Part shown: piece by piece, positions 1-12,109 of the stretch
Position numbering within the stretch: the first letter of the stretch is position 1
Layout: the number at the start of each line of letters is the position of its first letter
Source: Bilabrum cf. latius
Taxonomy: Eukaryota; Bigyra: Bicosoecida; Bigyra; Bicosoecida
DNA: 64,000 nt
NCBI GenBank assembly: GCA_965178125.1
Contig: OZ237744.1
Coordinates: forward strand, 310,001-374,000
Direction: 5' to 3'
Position numbers and translations under genes: made by a program
Notes under the pieces: model-generated
The model's input: the letters and a program-made list of their open reading frames with translations, nothing else
The model's database searches: none
Told to the model about the DNA's origin: nothing

Positions 1-3
1 GCC

Positions 4-1401
4 ATGAACTTGTGCGACATCTTAACAGATAGCCTATGTTCTCTCCGGCAAAGCGGCCGCGGTCTATGGTACCCATCCTCCGTTCCTATAGTAGAGCATG
101 TTACTGAAGGCATAATTCGGAAGCATATGAGCGAGAGCATCCCGCTCTTGTGCAAAGGTTCAGCAAAGTCTTGGCCAATAGCACAGGACACGCGAGGCTT
201 GGAGGATATCAAGAAGTGCATGGGATAGAATGAAGTTGTCGTTGATGTTACACCAAACGGCCATGGGGACGCTCCTGTGACAGTGGGGGGCAAAAAGGGG
301 CGCACGATGTTTGTAAAACCGCACGAACTGAAACTGCCGTTTTCGGAGGCTATTGAAGTGATCTAGGCTCAATCGATGGTACGTACAAGTGACGAAACCG
401 TTCAACTTTCTGTAGCGCGGGGGCTGGCGGATTGCTTGCCTTCTGAATGGTGGCGAAAGACTTCTTCGTCAGGACAGCCCCACGCAAGGCTATACTACAG
501 CCGCCAGAACGACTGCCTGCGACAGGAGTGCAAGCCAATCTCATCAATCCTCTCTAGATTTCAGACATTAGCTTGGAGCAAACCGCTCGGCGAGCCCGAC
601 GCCGTCAATTTTTGGATGGGGACACACCACTGCACGACAACCTGCCATAAAGACTACTACGACAATCTCTTTGCAGTGTTGCACGGCCGCAAACACTTTC
701 TTCTTTTTCCTCCCACGGATGTTGCGTTCCTGTACGAGACACCGCTTCCGACTGGCAGGTACGTCCCACGAGCGGGCTCAGAGGCGGCCGCTGGAGCAGC
801 TGGAGCTCTGCACTGGGGCGTTGAAGTCGAGAGGCAACCTCATCACGAAGAGAGACATGATGAGACTGCAGCGGGGGCCGGCGGCGATGCATGCGGCAGC
901 AGGCAAGCCAAGGGATCGGTCGAGGATTCCAGCTTAGAGGAGTCGCCCAGCGCCGCACTGGCAGGAGGGGCAGCCAAAGCCAACGGTGGGACTGCGGCTG
1001 GAGTGACGCCCGCGTGCAGGCCAGAGGCAGAAGACGCCGAAGGCAAGCACGGCGATGACGAGACTGACGAGGACGGTCTGGCATCTGCAGTGCACACGCC
1101 CTGGATCGCTGTGAACCCCGACGCACCGGACTTCGCCAAGCACCCGCTGTCCTCGCTGGCTTCACCCGTCGCAGTTACCGTAGAGCCGGGCGACATCCTG
1201 TTCCTTCCTGCATGTTGGTATCACAGGGTCAAGCAGGAAGGCTTCTGCGTATGTGTCAATGCGTGGTACGACATGAAGTTCGGTGCGGCTCACGCCGCGC
1301 TCGAAGCTGCAAGCGGCTTGGGGAAGGTGGCGCAAAGCCTTGCGGTCGATGACTAGAAGAAGATTGCTGATGCTGTGCTTGCAATGGATGACGATGATTG
1401 A
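4..1401 (+). CDS. JMJD7: JMJD7-like JmjC-domain oxygenase (possibly 5'-partial)
   Basis: Fe(II)/2-oxoglutarate-dependent oxygenase of the JMJD7 family; animal JMJD7 is a lysyl hydroxylase acting on DRG GTPases, and transferring that substrate here is inference. With UAG read as Gln (codons at 226, 364 and 1354) the frame gives 465 aa and stops at TGA 1399-1401; human JMJD7 is about 316 aa. Seen in the sequence: DAVNFWMG, the metal-binding HKD (H215, D217), HFLLFPPTD, PWIAVNPDAPDF, PGDILFLPACWYHRV with the distal ligand H407, and NAWYDM. The extra length is mostly an Ala/Gly/Glu-rich insertion at about residues 254-365, just before PWIAV. The first in-frame ATG is at base 4, but the frame is still open at the window edge, so more N-terminal sequence may lie upstream. 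It converges on the next gene with a gap of 114 bp. Confidence 0.88.
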
Positions 1402-1515
1402 CGAATTGCTTACGAGAAATTGCAAACGTCCTCGGATCTCCCAACACTCGGTACTTTGGTGCATAACCTCATCCGTCGGTGGATTCGTTCCCTGCGGCCC
1501 CACGCGAGAAACGCA

Positions 1516-4500
1516 TCATGTGCGGCCCCACGCGAGAAATGCAGACACGCAGATCGACCCCGCCGCCAGCAGTACAGCCACCCCGATGGACAGACCGGCC
1601 TCGCCCAGCCTCTCCTCCCAGTATAGAGACGGGTTCGTCCCGCGCACAAGCAGATCGCCCCGGCTCTAGGTCCCACTGGGGGTGGCACTCATGCAGAACG
1701 CATGCCCGCAGGTCCCCACCACGCATAGCAACGCCCACCCCACACAGACCAACACGGCCACATCCTCCCATAGCCGCTGCCACCAGGACATGGCGTTCAC
1801 GAACGAATGCAGTGCCCTGCCCCTGCGGCTCATCTCTTCTTCGCCTGTAGCCCCAAGACTCGAGCTGGACAACAAGTGCCCCATTCTGGGGTCCGTGGCA
1901 TCGGACACACCGCTCCACATGAGTGTCTATGCATCCCATTGCAGCGCCTGCAGTGCCCTTAGCACTACTGCTGTGGCAGGATACATGCCAATCGTGCTCG
2001 CGACGGATCGGGCGGCTCGTCGCACTACGTGAATAGGGTCGCTCTCTTGATCGCTGCTGTTCTATGCCGAGTCCAGGAAGTTTGACGTGGCAGTGAGCTA
2101 TGCAAGGCCGTTGTACTGGTCAGTGGTCATCTACCGCGTGCCTGCGCTGGCAAGAGAAGCTAGCCTTGCGTCAGGCTCACATTGCTTGGCCTGATCTAGC
2201 GGGCCGTCATCTCGAGACTCCGTGTACCTGCCAAAATCTCGTAGACGCCACGGTGCATCATCCATATCGTGCGCGGCTACTCTTGCCGAATCGGAGAGCC
2301 TGCGACCGCCCACCGATGCACCCTGGACCGAATGCCCCCCGGTTGAGTGGACTAGGCTGCCTTGATCAAAGCCCTCAATGCTCTTAGATCGAACCCTGTT
2401 CATTGAACTCGTGAATACCTTGCAGCTACCTTGCTGTCTCAAGCCTAACTATTGCCCCATCCGTCCATCGTGCGTGCCAGCAGTTGCACTGCATGGGCAC
2501 ACTCTGAACCAGCACCGCGCCCAACCAGTGTCAGCCTACCAATCTTCCTTGTCTGTCCCCAGGCGAAGCACGTCCCCATGACTTTGAACACACGAGCAGC
2601 ACGGCGACTGCACCAGCAGCAACACTCTCACTAAAAGCACGGTACTCATCGCGGCGAAGACCCCGGCAGCCGGCAGGTGCATGCGGCCAGCTGCCAGAGC
2701 AACTCCAAGCAGCCAGTATGCCCCAGCACGATAGAGCACGAACACAGCGAACGTGCCTCCCATAGCCCTGCTGGAGCCTGCGGTGTGCGGCACAGCAAGA
2801 GAACACTGGGAACAGCAAGTACCTTTAATTGACTGCTAGTTCCGCAGTGTTCCTTCCCTAAGGGCACTAGAGGTGTGTTCGCTGGCTTGCTCGGCACGAA
2901 GATGTTGGTCAGCATCAGGGATGGCCCACCTGTCCGGGTCGGTCCAATGGATTTGCTCTTCTCCAGATTGAACTTCTTTTCTGGCAGGAGCCGAGGGCTT
3001 GGATCCTGCTGCGACTTCTTTGTCGCTGCGGTCAGTTCGACTTTCTCCACCAGTGACCGCTTGCAGATCAGATGGCATGTTCACCAACGGCTGCACGGCC
3101 CGTGGAGCTGCGGCGACGGACCTGGCAGCTGCAACAGCACCCACGCCTGCAGCAACATCACTCACGGTGGATGGTCCATCTAAAACGTTTCCAGCCTCGC
3201 TCTAGCTGTGTGCACCCACGGCAGGCTGAACCTGCGGTGCCTCCCGACTGTCCTGCTCAGTGGAGGGTGCATCGCTGCTGCTAGCAACCCTCGAAGTCGT
3301 GGTATTCCAGCTGGGCTCGCTGGTCCTGGATCGCAGCAAGTTCTCCTGCGCCCAGCCGTGGCCGCCCTGCTGCACCATGGCATGACCTTGACCTCGCAAC
3401 CCAATCGGGTTGTGTTCGAGCGCCTCGGAGCGCCACCCCCGCCTTGAAATAACGCCGCTAGCTGGCACAGTAGCATCATCGCGCTCGCCGTACGAGGCGG
3501 TCCCATCGAGCGAGTGCACGCCAAGGCCATCGCCGTGCACATCGTCGCGATGCTGAACGGGAGATGGCTCTGTCGGTTGAGCCAAATGTGTGCTACTTGG
3601 TCCGCTCTGGCCAGAGGTGTACGCATCGTCGCCTTGGATCGAGGGCACTACGATCACATCGCTGGCTCTCATGGACATTGCGCCAGATCCTACCGACCCA
3701 GCTGCCAGTGACGCTAGACTCGTAGCCGATGCTGGCCTATCGTGCGACCCTTGGCCCCTTTCTGACCCGGCCTTGGAGGCAGTTCCGTGTCGAGAGGCTG
3801 ATGACTGCGGCACTGAATTGTTGACCCGAGCGGACGACCCACTTGTCCTGCTAGTGTCAAGATGGTCGGAATTGAAGTGAGCACTAACGCCTCCAGAGTC
3901 CCGGTCCCGGCTTGATGTCGTTGTCTTGTCAGCCTGAGATTGTGACTCGTCGATTTTATTTGAGCCTATGTGCAATCGAGTGCCAGCTGGCCGGCAAAAC
4001 ACTGGCCGTGGCGTGGCCTCAATGCTTCGGTCTATGGACAGACCGACAGGGATCGGTGCACGTCCCCAGCGCGCTGATGGCAAGCCGGCCAGCGGCAAGG
4101 TAACTGAAGTTTCCGCCAGCGCATTTCCATGCCACCGATAATCCTCTGCTGATTGACCGTAATCGGCAAGCAGCCCCTCGCGCAACGCCACGTCCGCGCT
4201 TGATCGGCCTTCCTTGCGAGCTGCACGAGCTGCACAGATGCTGCCAGTCCCGACCATGCATCCCACCAGCAGCAGCCACTGCACGATAGCTACCGGGCCC
4301 CACAAAGCTTGTCCAAGTCCATCATTACACTCGTCAGCGTTTCTTCCCATTCCTCCGTGGAGGCACGGCAGCTCAACGGATACATCTACAGACATGGGCA
4401 CAGTGGCCGGGAGCCACGCACCACCCTCCGCCCCGGGCCTCTTGCCCCGCAGGATCGCACCGAGCTGCTGAGCGAGCGCACCGGCAGATCTGCCCCTCTA

Positions 4501-7500
4501 CGCTTTTCGCCACCCATCGGACCCAAACAGGACCACGGGAATCGGTTCCAGCCTTACTGTCACATAGATCTCCATCGGAAGGTATGGAGGTTCTTGTGGT
4601 GGGTTCGGAGATATCGGTCGGGCTGTACCCTGGGACGGCTGAACTCGTGTCCTTGGTATCGGAGAACGCACCGATAGCACCTCCACGTTGATGACCCGGG
4701 TGTACAGCGACGACTCATTGCCCCCGATGATCTTCCTACGGCTCATGGACGGCTCCAGACCTAGGGCCCATGCCTCCCAGTCCGGCCCCAGTGCATCTTC
4801 TGCCCCTTCCTGCCTTGCTTTCAGCGACGGGTCCCACTCACCCAGCAGGTCCATCACGTCTGCTTGCAACTCGGCTTGCAGCCGATCGACCTACTGCACT
4901 GTGGGGGAAGGGTAGCCTAGCCCGGGACCATTCGGCTGCCCAGCAACCGTGGTGTAGGCTGGTGGCCACTGGTTTCGATCGAACAGAATCATGAAGCTGA
5001 CAGTAGCGGCAGCGGTCGGCTCTCGTTGCGCCCAGAGTGAATCGCTCCACGGAAGCAACCCGCCCTTGTCGCGCATGCACCGAACGTTCGGTGGGTTGGC
5101 TGTCGGGCTCAGCTCACGGGTCGCTTTCTTCTAGTACGTCGGCGGATGCCAACTAAACCCCTTCCCCTTCTTCCAGCTCCCGAACGAGCCAACAAGCCCC
5201 GGTCCCAGCTGGCCAGATCTAGGCACCACGCTGTCGCTCTGCACCAGCGACGGATGCCCGCCCCAAGTGGATAGCCAGGGCCGTGCAAGCGATGCAACCG
5301 CCTCCCACCCCTTTGCACTCTTGCCACCTTCCAGCCCAAGATCCACAGCCTCCCACCCCTTTGCACTCTGGCCACCTTCCAACCCAAGATCCACAGCGAT
5401 CCTGCCGGGATCGTCGCACTCCATCCTGCACACCGGTCGCATGAAGAAAGCACCGATCGGCGATGTCTCACCGCACGTCCATCGGCCTCGGGTGATGCCG
5501 GGCAGCGATCTTGGTGGCGCATCAGCAGTCACTCGCCATAGCGCCGCGCCCCTGTACCTGGCCTTGGGCCCCTGCAGTGGTATCGGATTCAGAAGCGGTG
5601 GCCAGGGCTTGCCTGCCTGTGGGGCAGGAGCGGGCACTGGCGGCCTCGTGCCAGCATTTGATGGCAGAATGTCCATTGGGCCCACAGTAGCGTTGGGCCA
5701 CGCTCCTCTGGTACCCTCAGATACGCTCACTGACAGCATGCCGCCTATGCTCGCGGCGCGAGTGCTCGAGGCTGCGGGGTAATCACTGTGCACCACGTCT
5801 GTGACAAATTGGTCTCCAGAATCGGAGACACTGGCTGATTCTTTGGCGAGCTGCACCTCCATCGTAAGGGCGCATCCGATCTTTGGCATCTGCGCCCCGA
5901 GGGGCAGGGCCTGCAGCACGTCCCTGGTCCACCTCCGAAGCAATCGGTTCCTCTCAGCTCGAGTACTAGTTGAGTTGATGGGGAGATTGGGAGAACATGT
6001 CCTCGCCTCCACGCAGGATGGGTCGTCTAGCACCACAACCTGCCCGAAGATCCCGTGGCTCCTCTCTTCAAATCCAGTCGTCAGGTTCAACCCGCGGCAA
6101 TAAAGATATCCGGAGGACGCATCTACCTACGTATCATACAAAGAGCTCCCTTTCTGGCCTGGTTCTATAGCCATGGGGGGCAAAGACCAGATTGCTTGCA
6201 CAACGTGGTGGGTGTTGACGTGCCACGGGTACTGATCGCGACTGTTCCTTGCAGCTGACGGGGGGATTGTATCCAGCTGTGCCACGGTGCCAGGGGGGTA
6301 CACGACTGTTAGCACCTGGTGCCATCGATTGTACAAGCCAGCCCCCCCAGAACTGAACGGATACTCCTTGGTGCCCCCAGGGCTGGGAATCGCCATGGTA
6401 GTGTGGACCAGCTGGGACCTCACTACGCTCTGATAGTCGTTCTCGAACGAGCCCAGTGATGCTAGTTCCGGTCTTCCAGGGTCTACACGGCACTCGTTTC
6501 GCGATGCATTTGGCGGTGCCTGCCACGCTGTTGCCTGCCTGCACGTGTCGTTGGGCGCGATGGGCACGTCCATCGGGGTGCATGCCTCGCTCAAGACCTG
6601 CCTGGGGCAGAGGACGACGGGCAAATTCATCGTGGCAGTTGCACGGAATACCTTTGGAACGTTATCAGAGTACAGTGCCTGAGCTCCCATTCCGACCGAG
6701 TCGCCGCTCCACGAATAGTGGACCTTTCTCTTGCCTCCAACTGGCAGGGGCATCCAGGGACGAGGGTCCTCCCCGTACCTCGCATCTCCCCAGTAACGGC
6801 CGTGGGATCCGGTCCACAGCGACGCTACGATAGAGTCGCTATAGCTGCCCGGCTGGTCGTACACGAGCACCCACTCCTCCGTGGTCCACGGCTCTGTAGA
6901 TCTGGTCGGCGGCATGAGAGCGCTGATCCTGGGTGGCAGGCCGGCGCCGTAGGGCGGTTCCTGCGGAGTCAGGGCGGCGGGAGTGAAACCAACCGTAGTC
7001 GATGTCACCGAAGGGGTCACTCGCTGCGGCCAGGGGCCCGAGTCTCTCGGGACTGCCTCGGTGCCGGTGGCAGCTGCAGCGGACTGGCTGGGTGCGAGCT
7101 CGGAAGGAGGCAGTCCACCTGGCCCGACTGGCCAACGCCAGTGAGCCGTGGACTCGGGATAGTGACGCAGTTGTGTTGGCTGGAAAGGCATGTCAACCAG
7201 AGTGCAGCCTGCCTGGTCTGCTCCCTCCGGCGATGCCCTAAGCTCGGCCTGGTCTTTGCTGCTGAGCACACGTAGCGTCCGGCTCGCCTTCATGCCGATA
7301 CCCAGGGTGGACGGCCCCGGAGTAGCAACCCAAGTGGCTGCATCGTTGTTGAAATGGGCCTAAAAAAACAGTTTTCATCTTGCGGGGCATCAAAGGAGGG
7401 GGGTAATGAGTTGCATGGCCTCTCAAGGGCTCAGCGGAATACACCAACTCACCGTTGCATATCGTGGTATTGAGACTCGCTTCGGTTCCGAATGGCAGAA

Positions 7501-7684
7501 ATATCTGTGGCCGTGCAGCTAATATTCCAGTTGCAACGCTGACTGCCCGTACCTCCGTAAACTGTACCAGTATGCAGAAGAATGTCGCGATCCACAGTTG
7601 TTGCCGCGACCTCATCGGCGATACCACTGGCTGTCTGAAAGGAAAACGTCTACCACTCAACGCGTGCCTAATCATGCATCTCAT
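1516..7684 (-). CDS. Secreted/multi-pass membrane protein of unknown family, 2017 aa, one intron
   Basis: I do not recognise the family. The start ATG at 7684 opens a long basic N-terminus with a hydrophobic stretch (LWIATFFCILVQF) that looks like a signal peptide or anchor. Exon 1 is 7684-7453, a 115-bp GT-AG intron follows (7452-7338), and exon 2 is 7337-1516, ending in TGA. All in-frame stops before that are TAG. The first about 1080 residues read as an ectodomain with scattered Cys and NxT/S sites, including a perfectly spaced duplication of a 16-residue unit near residues 725-757. A membrane segment follows (PVAIVQWLLLVGCMVGTG, about 1092-1113), then a long Ser/Thr-rich segment, a TM pair near 1606-1655 (GTFAVFVLYRAG; VFAAMSTVLLVRVLLLV), and two more near 1936-1958 and 1992-2014. 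The last TM runs almost to the C-terminus. A receptor or channel-like surface protein is possible but not shown. The gene model is strong and the function unknown. Confidence 0.8.
5301..5396. repeat. 48-bp tandem duplication inside the 2017-aa membrane protein gene
   Basis: Two adjacent 48-bp units (5301-5348 and 5349-5396) differ at only a few bases. They stay in frame and encode a repeated 16-residue unit containing VDLGLEGG and SAKGWEA on the minus strand. This looks like a recent in-frame duplication. Confidence 0.9.
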
Positions 7685-8110
7685 TTGAAAACTGTTAATC
7701 TTATGTTGGATCGTGGTCGGCACGAGCGATCCAATGCAGGTCGCTTGATCTACAGCTGCCTATTGCTTGATCTACAGCTGCCGATATTGTCTCCAGGAAT
7801 ATTATCCTGCCAAATGAATTAAAACAAGCAAGAAGATTAGCTTCTGCTGCCGTCAAAAATACTCTGCGCTGCCCACATTTTGCTTTTTCAATGCTCACAA
7901 TTGGCCCTGAAAACCTTGCGACCTCGTGCAATGATTCATGACCTCATCTTCACAAATGGTACGACCACACACATTATGCATTCGTGCATTCGGAGAACAA
8001 AGTCCAGCACCCAATACATCCCCATCCCATGCCAGTTCAATTGCTTGCAAATGTGGCTGCTACAAAGCACGCCACAGCCATTGGACGACACCCATCAACG
8101 CAACGCAGTA
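7685..8110. other. Intergenic spacer upstream of the membrane protein gene, with a short direct repeat
   Basis: This spacer lies between two minus-strand genes and I see no supported gene in it. It is AT-richer than its surroundings. An 18-bp sequence, gcttgatctacagctgcc, occurs twice (7743-7760 and 7765-7782, 22-bp period), 59 to 98 bp upstream of the ATG at 7684. It may be part of the promoter, but that is only inferred from position. Confidence 0.6.
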
Positions 8111-11100
8111 TCACCTGCCGTCACTCGACCCACCCTTCGCCTCCCCTGCAGTTTTCTCCGCCAATGCTCTCTCCACCGCCCGGAGCGCCTTTAGCCTCCG
8201 GGCCTGCCCTGCCGCTGCCCTGAACTCCACAAGGCACAGCCGCCGCGGGGACCACCGCATCCGAATCATCAGCCAACCAGCCAGGCCAACCTGGTACCTG
8301 CCACCTCCACTGTATGCCACGGCTTTGTGGTACAGCGCGATCTGCACTGCCAGGCGTCTCCTGGAGAGGCCCTTCTGCACCTTGAGCCCGTCATCAAAGC
8401 CGCGATAGCGTCGGCGGGCCACGCTTAAAGGAACACCCTACACCATGCCCTCTGCATCCGTGGCGACAAGCGAATGGTACTGTATCCTATTCACGTAAAT
8501 ATCACTCAGCCACGGGTTGTTGACCGAGCTCTTTGCGAGGGAGCCAGCAGCTTGCTTGGCCGGACCGCCGGCAGGACCGAAGGAACCCAAATCATCACTG
8601 GCTGGGATCGTCGCGTGGCGAGCGGCATCCCGTCTGCACCACGCCTACAGGTCGAAATCACTCCGTGAAACGATAGACGCTGCCAGGCGGCACCGCGACG
8701 ACATTGCTTGGGAATGATCACGGCCCGCAACGGCCACGTCTCCATGCCCCGAGACCAAGCCAGCCATGCCTGCTCTGCGTGCTAAAAGGAGACCACTGCG
8801 CTCCCCGGGCGGTCTTGAAGCAACGCCGTCCCCAAATTGACCCAGTGCTCTCGCCGACATTGTCATTTCATGCATTGTGATCACAGAGAGCGCAACGCCG
8901 TCGGGGGCCATCGAGACAGGAGTGAAACCCCTCGCGTCGCGTGAGACACACGCGGTGTATCCGCCATTCTGAAGCAGAAGCACCACGCTCGGAGCAAGCG
9001 CTCCGTCGTACCCAGGCCGCGTGCTCGCTTCCACCCCAGCAGGTGACGCAAACAGCAGATGCACTGGGTTTTGCTGCGACACATCGCACACCTGCCTTTC
9101 CATTGGGGGGCTGCCGCGCTTGATGCCAGCTAGGAGCACCTCGAGCAGCAGGGGGTGACCCGCGTGTCCTGACCAGCACAGCACCATCAGAGGGTTCCAA
9201 CCCCCAGCCATGATCGCGTCGGTGCGAGCTCCCGCGGAAATCAGAGTGCTTAGTATCTAAGCGTGTGCTCGGACGCGGTGGTGCGATAGCTGGCTGCTCA
9301 CACCTAACACCTTGACCCTATGAGCGGCGTGCTTCACCGCTCGACGGGCAGCCAAAATCATTGCGGGTGTCCTCTTGCCGTCTTCCCGAACAGGAACAAC
9401 GCCCGCAAAGCTATCACTCCCTGTAGCATCCCCTGAAGCTGTTTGATCGTGCAGGATCTCCCGCAGCTGATCGATACTACTCCTCGCAGCTACGCTGAGG
9501 TGACCCATCCACACGGGACCAGCCACTGATGAAGCCAACCCAGAGCCTGCACCAGACGCACCTGAAGCGCCAGATGCACTCCTGGACCTGCTGGATGCTT
9601 CTGTTTCGCTACTACTCGTTCCATGATTGTCGTTTAACCCTGCGCTGGCTCCTGCTGAGGACGGATCGGCAGGCACAGCTGCAGCACCAGCAGCACCGGG
9701 AGGACCTGACCCCCACGTGCCACCCTCACCCTCGGTCCCTCCACCTGCCCCCGACGATGCCTAGGCCCGGGCCTCTGCTGATATTTCTCTTGCAGCCTTG
9801 ATGACTTCGAGATGAGACAGCCCGCCAGCGGCAAAGACCTTCTCCCGAAGCTCTAGCTCCTTCGCCCTAAGCTCGGACCGGGCACCAGCGGCGGCTTGCG
9901 TCCCTGCGGCATCGACTTGGTCCCCGTCCAGACCCGCAGTTGCCTACCAGGCATCAGCAGCTTCCGTCAAGCCGATGCCATCCATGTACAGAGCCTCTAC
10001 CTATTTCTGCGGGATGCAGGCGAAGAGACCTGCCTGCCTGCTGGCGCGTGCGGCCAGGTGCAGACAGCTCTCACCGCACAGCACGTCTGGATCCTCTGCA
10101 GCAGCGTCAGCACCGAGCAAGACTAGCATAGAAACGATGTGATTGTTGCAATGCAGTGCAGCCAGACCGAGAGCGGTAGTGCCCTCAGGCGCAAGCATCC
10201 TGCAAGACATGCCAATCGTAGTTGGCGGCGACTGCCAATCCAAACGCGTCATGGCCGCCCGTGCGCAGTTCTCATCAAAATACCACCGATCGTCCTCGTC
10301 GACATCTGGGTAAACGTAGTCGTCTTGCATCACTTCGTCGTCGATATGCCTAGCTACATAGCTTCCAGCTCCTTGCTGCCCGAGCGTGATCCCAACATCA
10401 TGACTGACGTGACCCACCAGAGCGCGACACACTTGCTAGTACACGTGCCCCTTCACTGGCACTCTGAGAGGAGGATCTGCCAGCGTGAGACTATTCACTC
10501 TATTCTCATAAGAGGCAAGGTAGACGAAATCATCAGAGCCTGGAATGGGTGTAGCAAGGCCACCCCAGGTTCCGGCATCTTCCTTCGCTCGAGCATCGCT
10601 ACCATACCCGGAGGGGCCAGCCAACTCCATCTTCTCGATCTCCTCCATCTGTGCCTTGATGTCAGCACCCTCTAAGGCCCGCTCAATCGACTGCACCATT
10701 GCTAGCAAGTCAGGGCCGCGGGAACTTGCCCTGCTGCGTGACAGTACCAGCGCTAGCCGAGCTGGTGTCTGCGCGCCCGGAGCGTCGCGCCCCCAGGACA
10801 CCTCTTCGAAGGCGGGGTTTGCGGGCTCCACCTCCTCGTTGAGAAACCTGCGGAAGGCCCGCACCCTCGAATCTAAATCTGCGCCGGCCTCTGCCGCAGC
10901 TGCTCGCTTCGATACATCCTCGACCGCGTCTGCAAAACAGAGGCCAAGGCGGGATGCAGGCACGCCATCATCGCCAGTGCCGTGACCTGACCCCGCCGCC
11001 CCTGCCACTGATGGGTCCGAGGCGGATGATGGGTCCGAGGCGGAGGGAGCCACTCCATCGCTGCCGGCTGTGCCGCTGGAGCCCTCATCCACTGCCACCA

Positions 11101-11842
11101 GCCTCAGCCTCAAAATCGCCAGTGTGCCGTTGATTAGCGCCGCGCACATCTACCGATTCCCGCGCATTGCAGCACAATGCAGTGCAGATAGGCCCAATCC
11201 TGGAGTGCGTGCGCGCAGCGCGGCCGCCAGGGTCAGGCGCATCCGGGTGCCAACAGCAGGCGGAATATTGGAGTCGCCTCCCGGCTTGATAGTGTCGGCC
11301 AATTCGTGCATGAGATGCAGGACGCTGTTGCCACCATCGCGAGTTGCGGTGAGGGCAGCGGCCTGCAGCAGGTTCGCACCTGCATAGAGCTGGGGACTGC
11401 GTGTCGAGGCTTGATACCTAAATAACCCGCCCCTAAATCTGGCTTCCTCACCATCTCCAGCAGAAAACAGACCAGGCACAAGCAAACGCGCCCAAGCCTG
11501 CCTGTCGTCAAGGTCTCGATCCGAGCTGTCTGCCTGCACCGTCCAGTTAAAGGCCAACTGAACTTTCCCTGTCTGTGACGCGCGACGCAAACCTCCACTT
11601 GATCTATGCTTGCGCTTCTTGTCGGAATGTCCACCCTTGATTCGTCGGGCCCAATTGGCAACGGCAGCTGGCATCAGCCCGTATGGGTCCTGGAACGGCA
11701 GCGGTGCCACCACAGGTGCTTCCAGAGGCGCTGAATCGTGTAACATATCCATCGTAGCCTACTTTAGAGTCCGCTCAGCCGGTGGGACCATGACGGCACG
11801 TTTCTTGGCCTTCAGCAGCTTCCTAATAGAAGATTTTGGCAT
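8111..11842 (-). CDS. Ankyrin-repeat protein, 1243 aa
   Basis: Single-exon gene with TAG-only interruptions, ending at TGA 8113-8111. The ATG at 11842 is the first in-frame Met after an upstream in-frame TGA, and gives a basic N-terminus (MPKSSIRKLLKAKKRAV). Degenerate ankyrin repeats can be read as helix pairs: GLSALHCAAMRGNR, TTALGLAALHCNNHIVSML, GESCLHLAARAS, and GGWNPLMVLCWSG followed by a QNPVHLLFASP block. They are separated by acidic and Ala/Ser-rich linkers. The last about 110 residues are strongly basic with no clear domain (SVARRRYRGF onward). Ankyrin repeats bind protein partners; nothing here shows which. No catalytic domain is visible. It is divergent from the acetylesterase gene across a 267-bp spacer. 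Confidence 0.82.
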
Positions 11843-12022
11843 GCTGCCACAGGTCGACGCTGTCCAGCTAATAACCACCAAGCTTGCTGACAACCGTCTC
11901 TAGGATTCAACCTTGGGCAAAGTATACTAAAATGCAGCTAATCACTCTGCGATGCAAGGACACATTGTGTTGCGCGGATGTCTTTTCGCGCAGGAACGAG
12001 AGAACCCCACCGGCGGAATGCC

Positions 12023-12030
12023 GAACGTTC
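12023..12030. promoter_or_regulatory. GAACGTTC palindrome in the ankyrin/acetylesterase divergent spacer
   Basis: A perfect 8-bp palindrome within CCGAACGTTCGATCC, 87 bp upstream of the acetylesterase ATG. The same 8-mer lies 88 bp upstream of the RING-CH gene and in two other spacers. A transcription-factor site is an inference from position and recurrence. Confidence 0.35.
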
Positions 12031-12109
12031 GATCCGAACTGTCCGACCCGTTCGAACGGCTCCAAAATAGCCGCTCTTGGTGGATTTCTTCTACTGCAGT
12101 TACGACAAG

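Noticed and set aside
7338-7452. TTTTTTTAG as acceptor for the intron of the membrane protein gene.
   Set aside because: The phase does not match the GTGAGT donor; the GCAG ending at 7338 restores the frame.
10545-10985. A 146-codon plus-strand ORF.
   Set aside because: Antisense to the ankyrin gene in a GC-rich region; no domain content.
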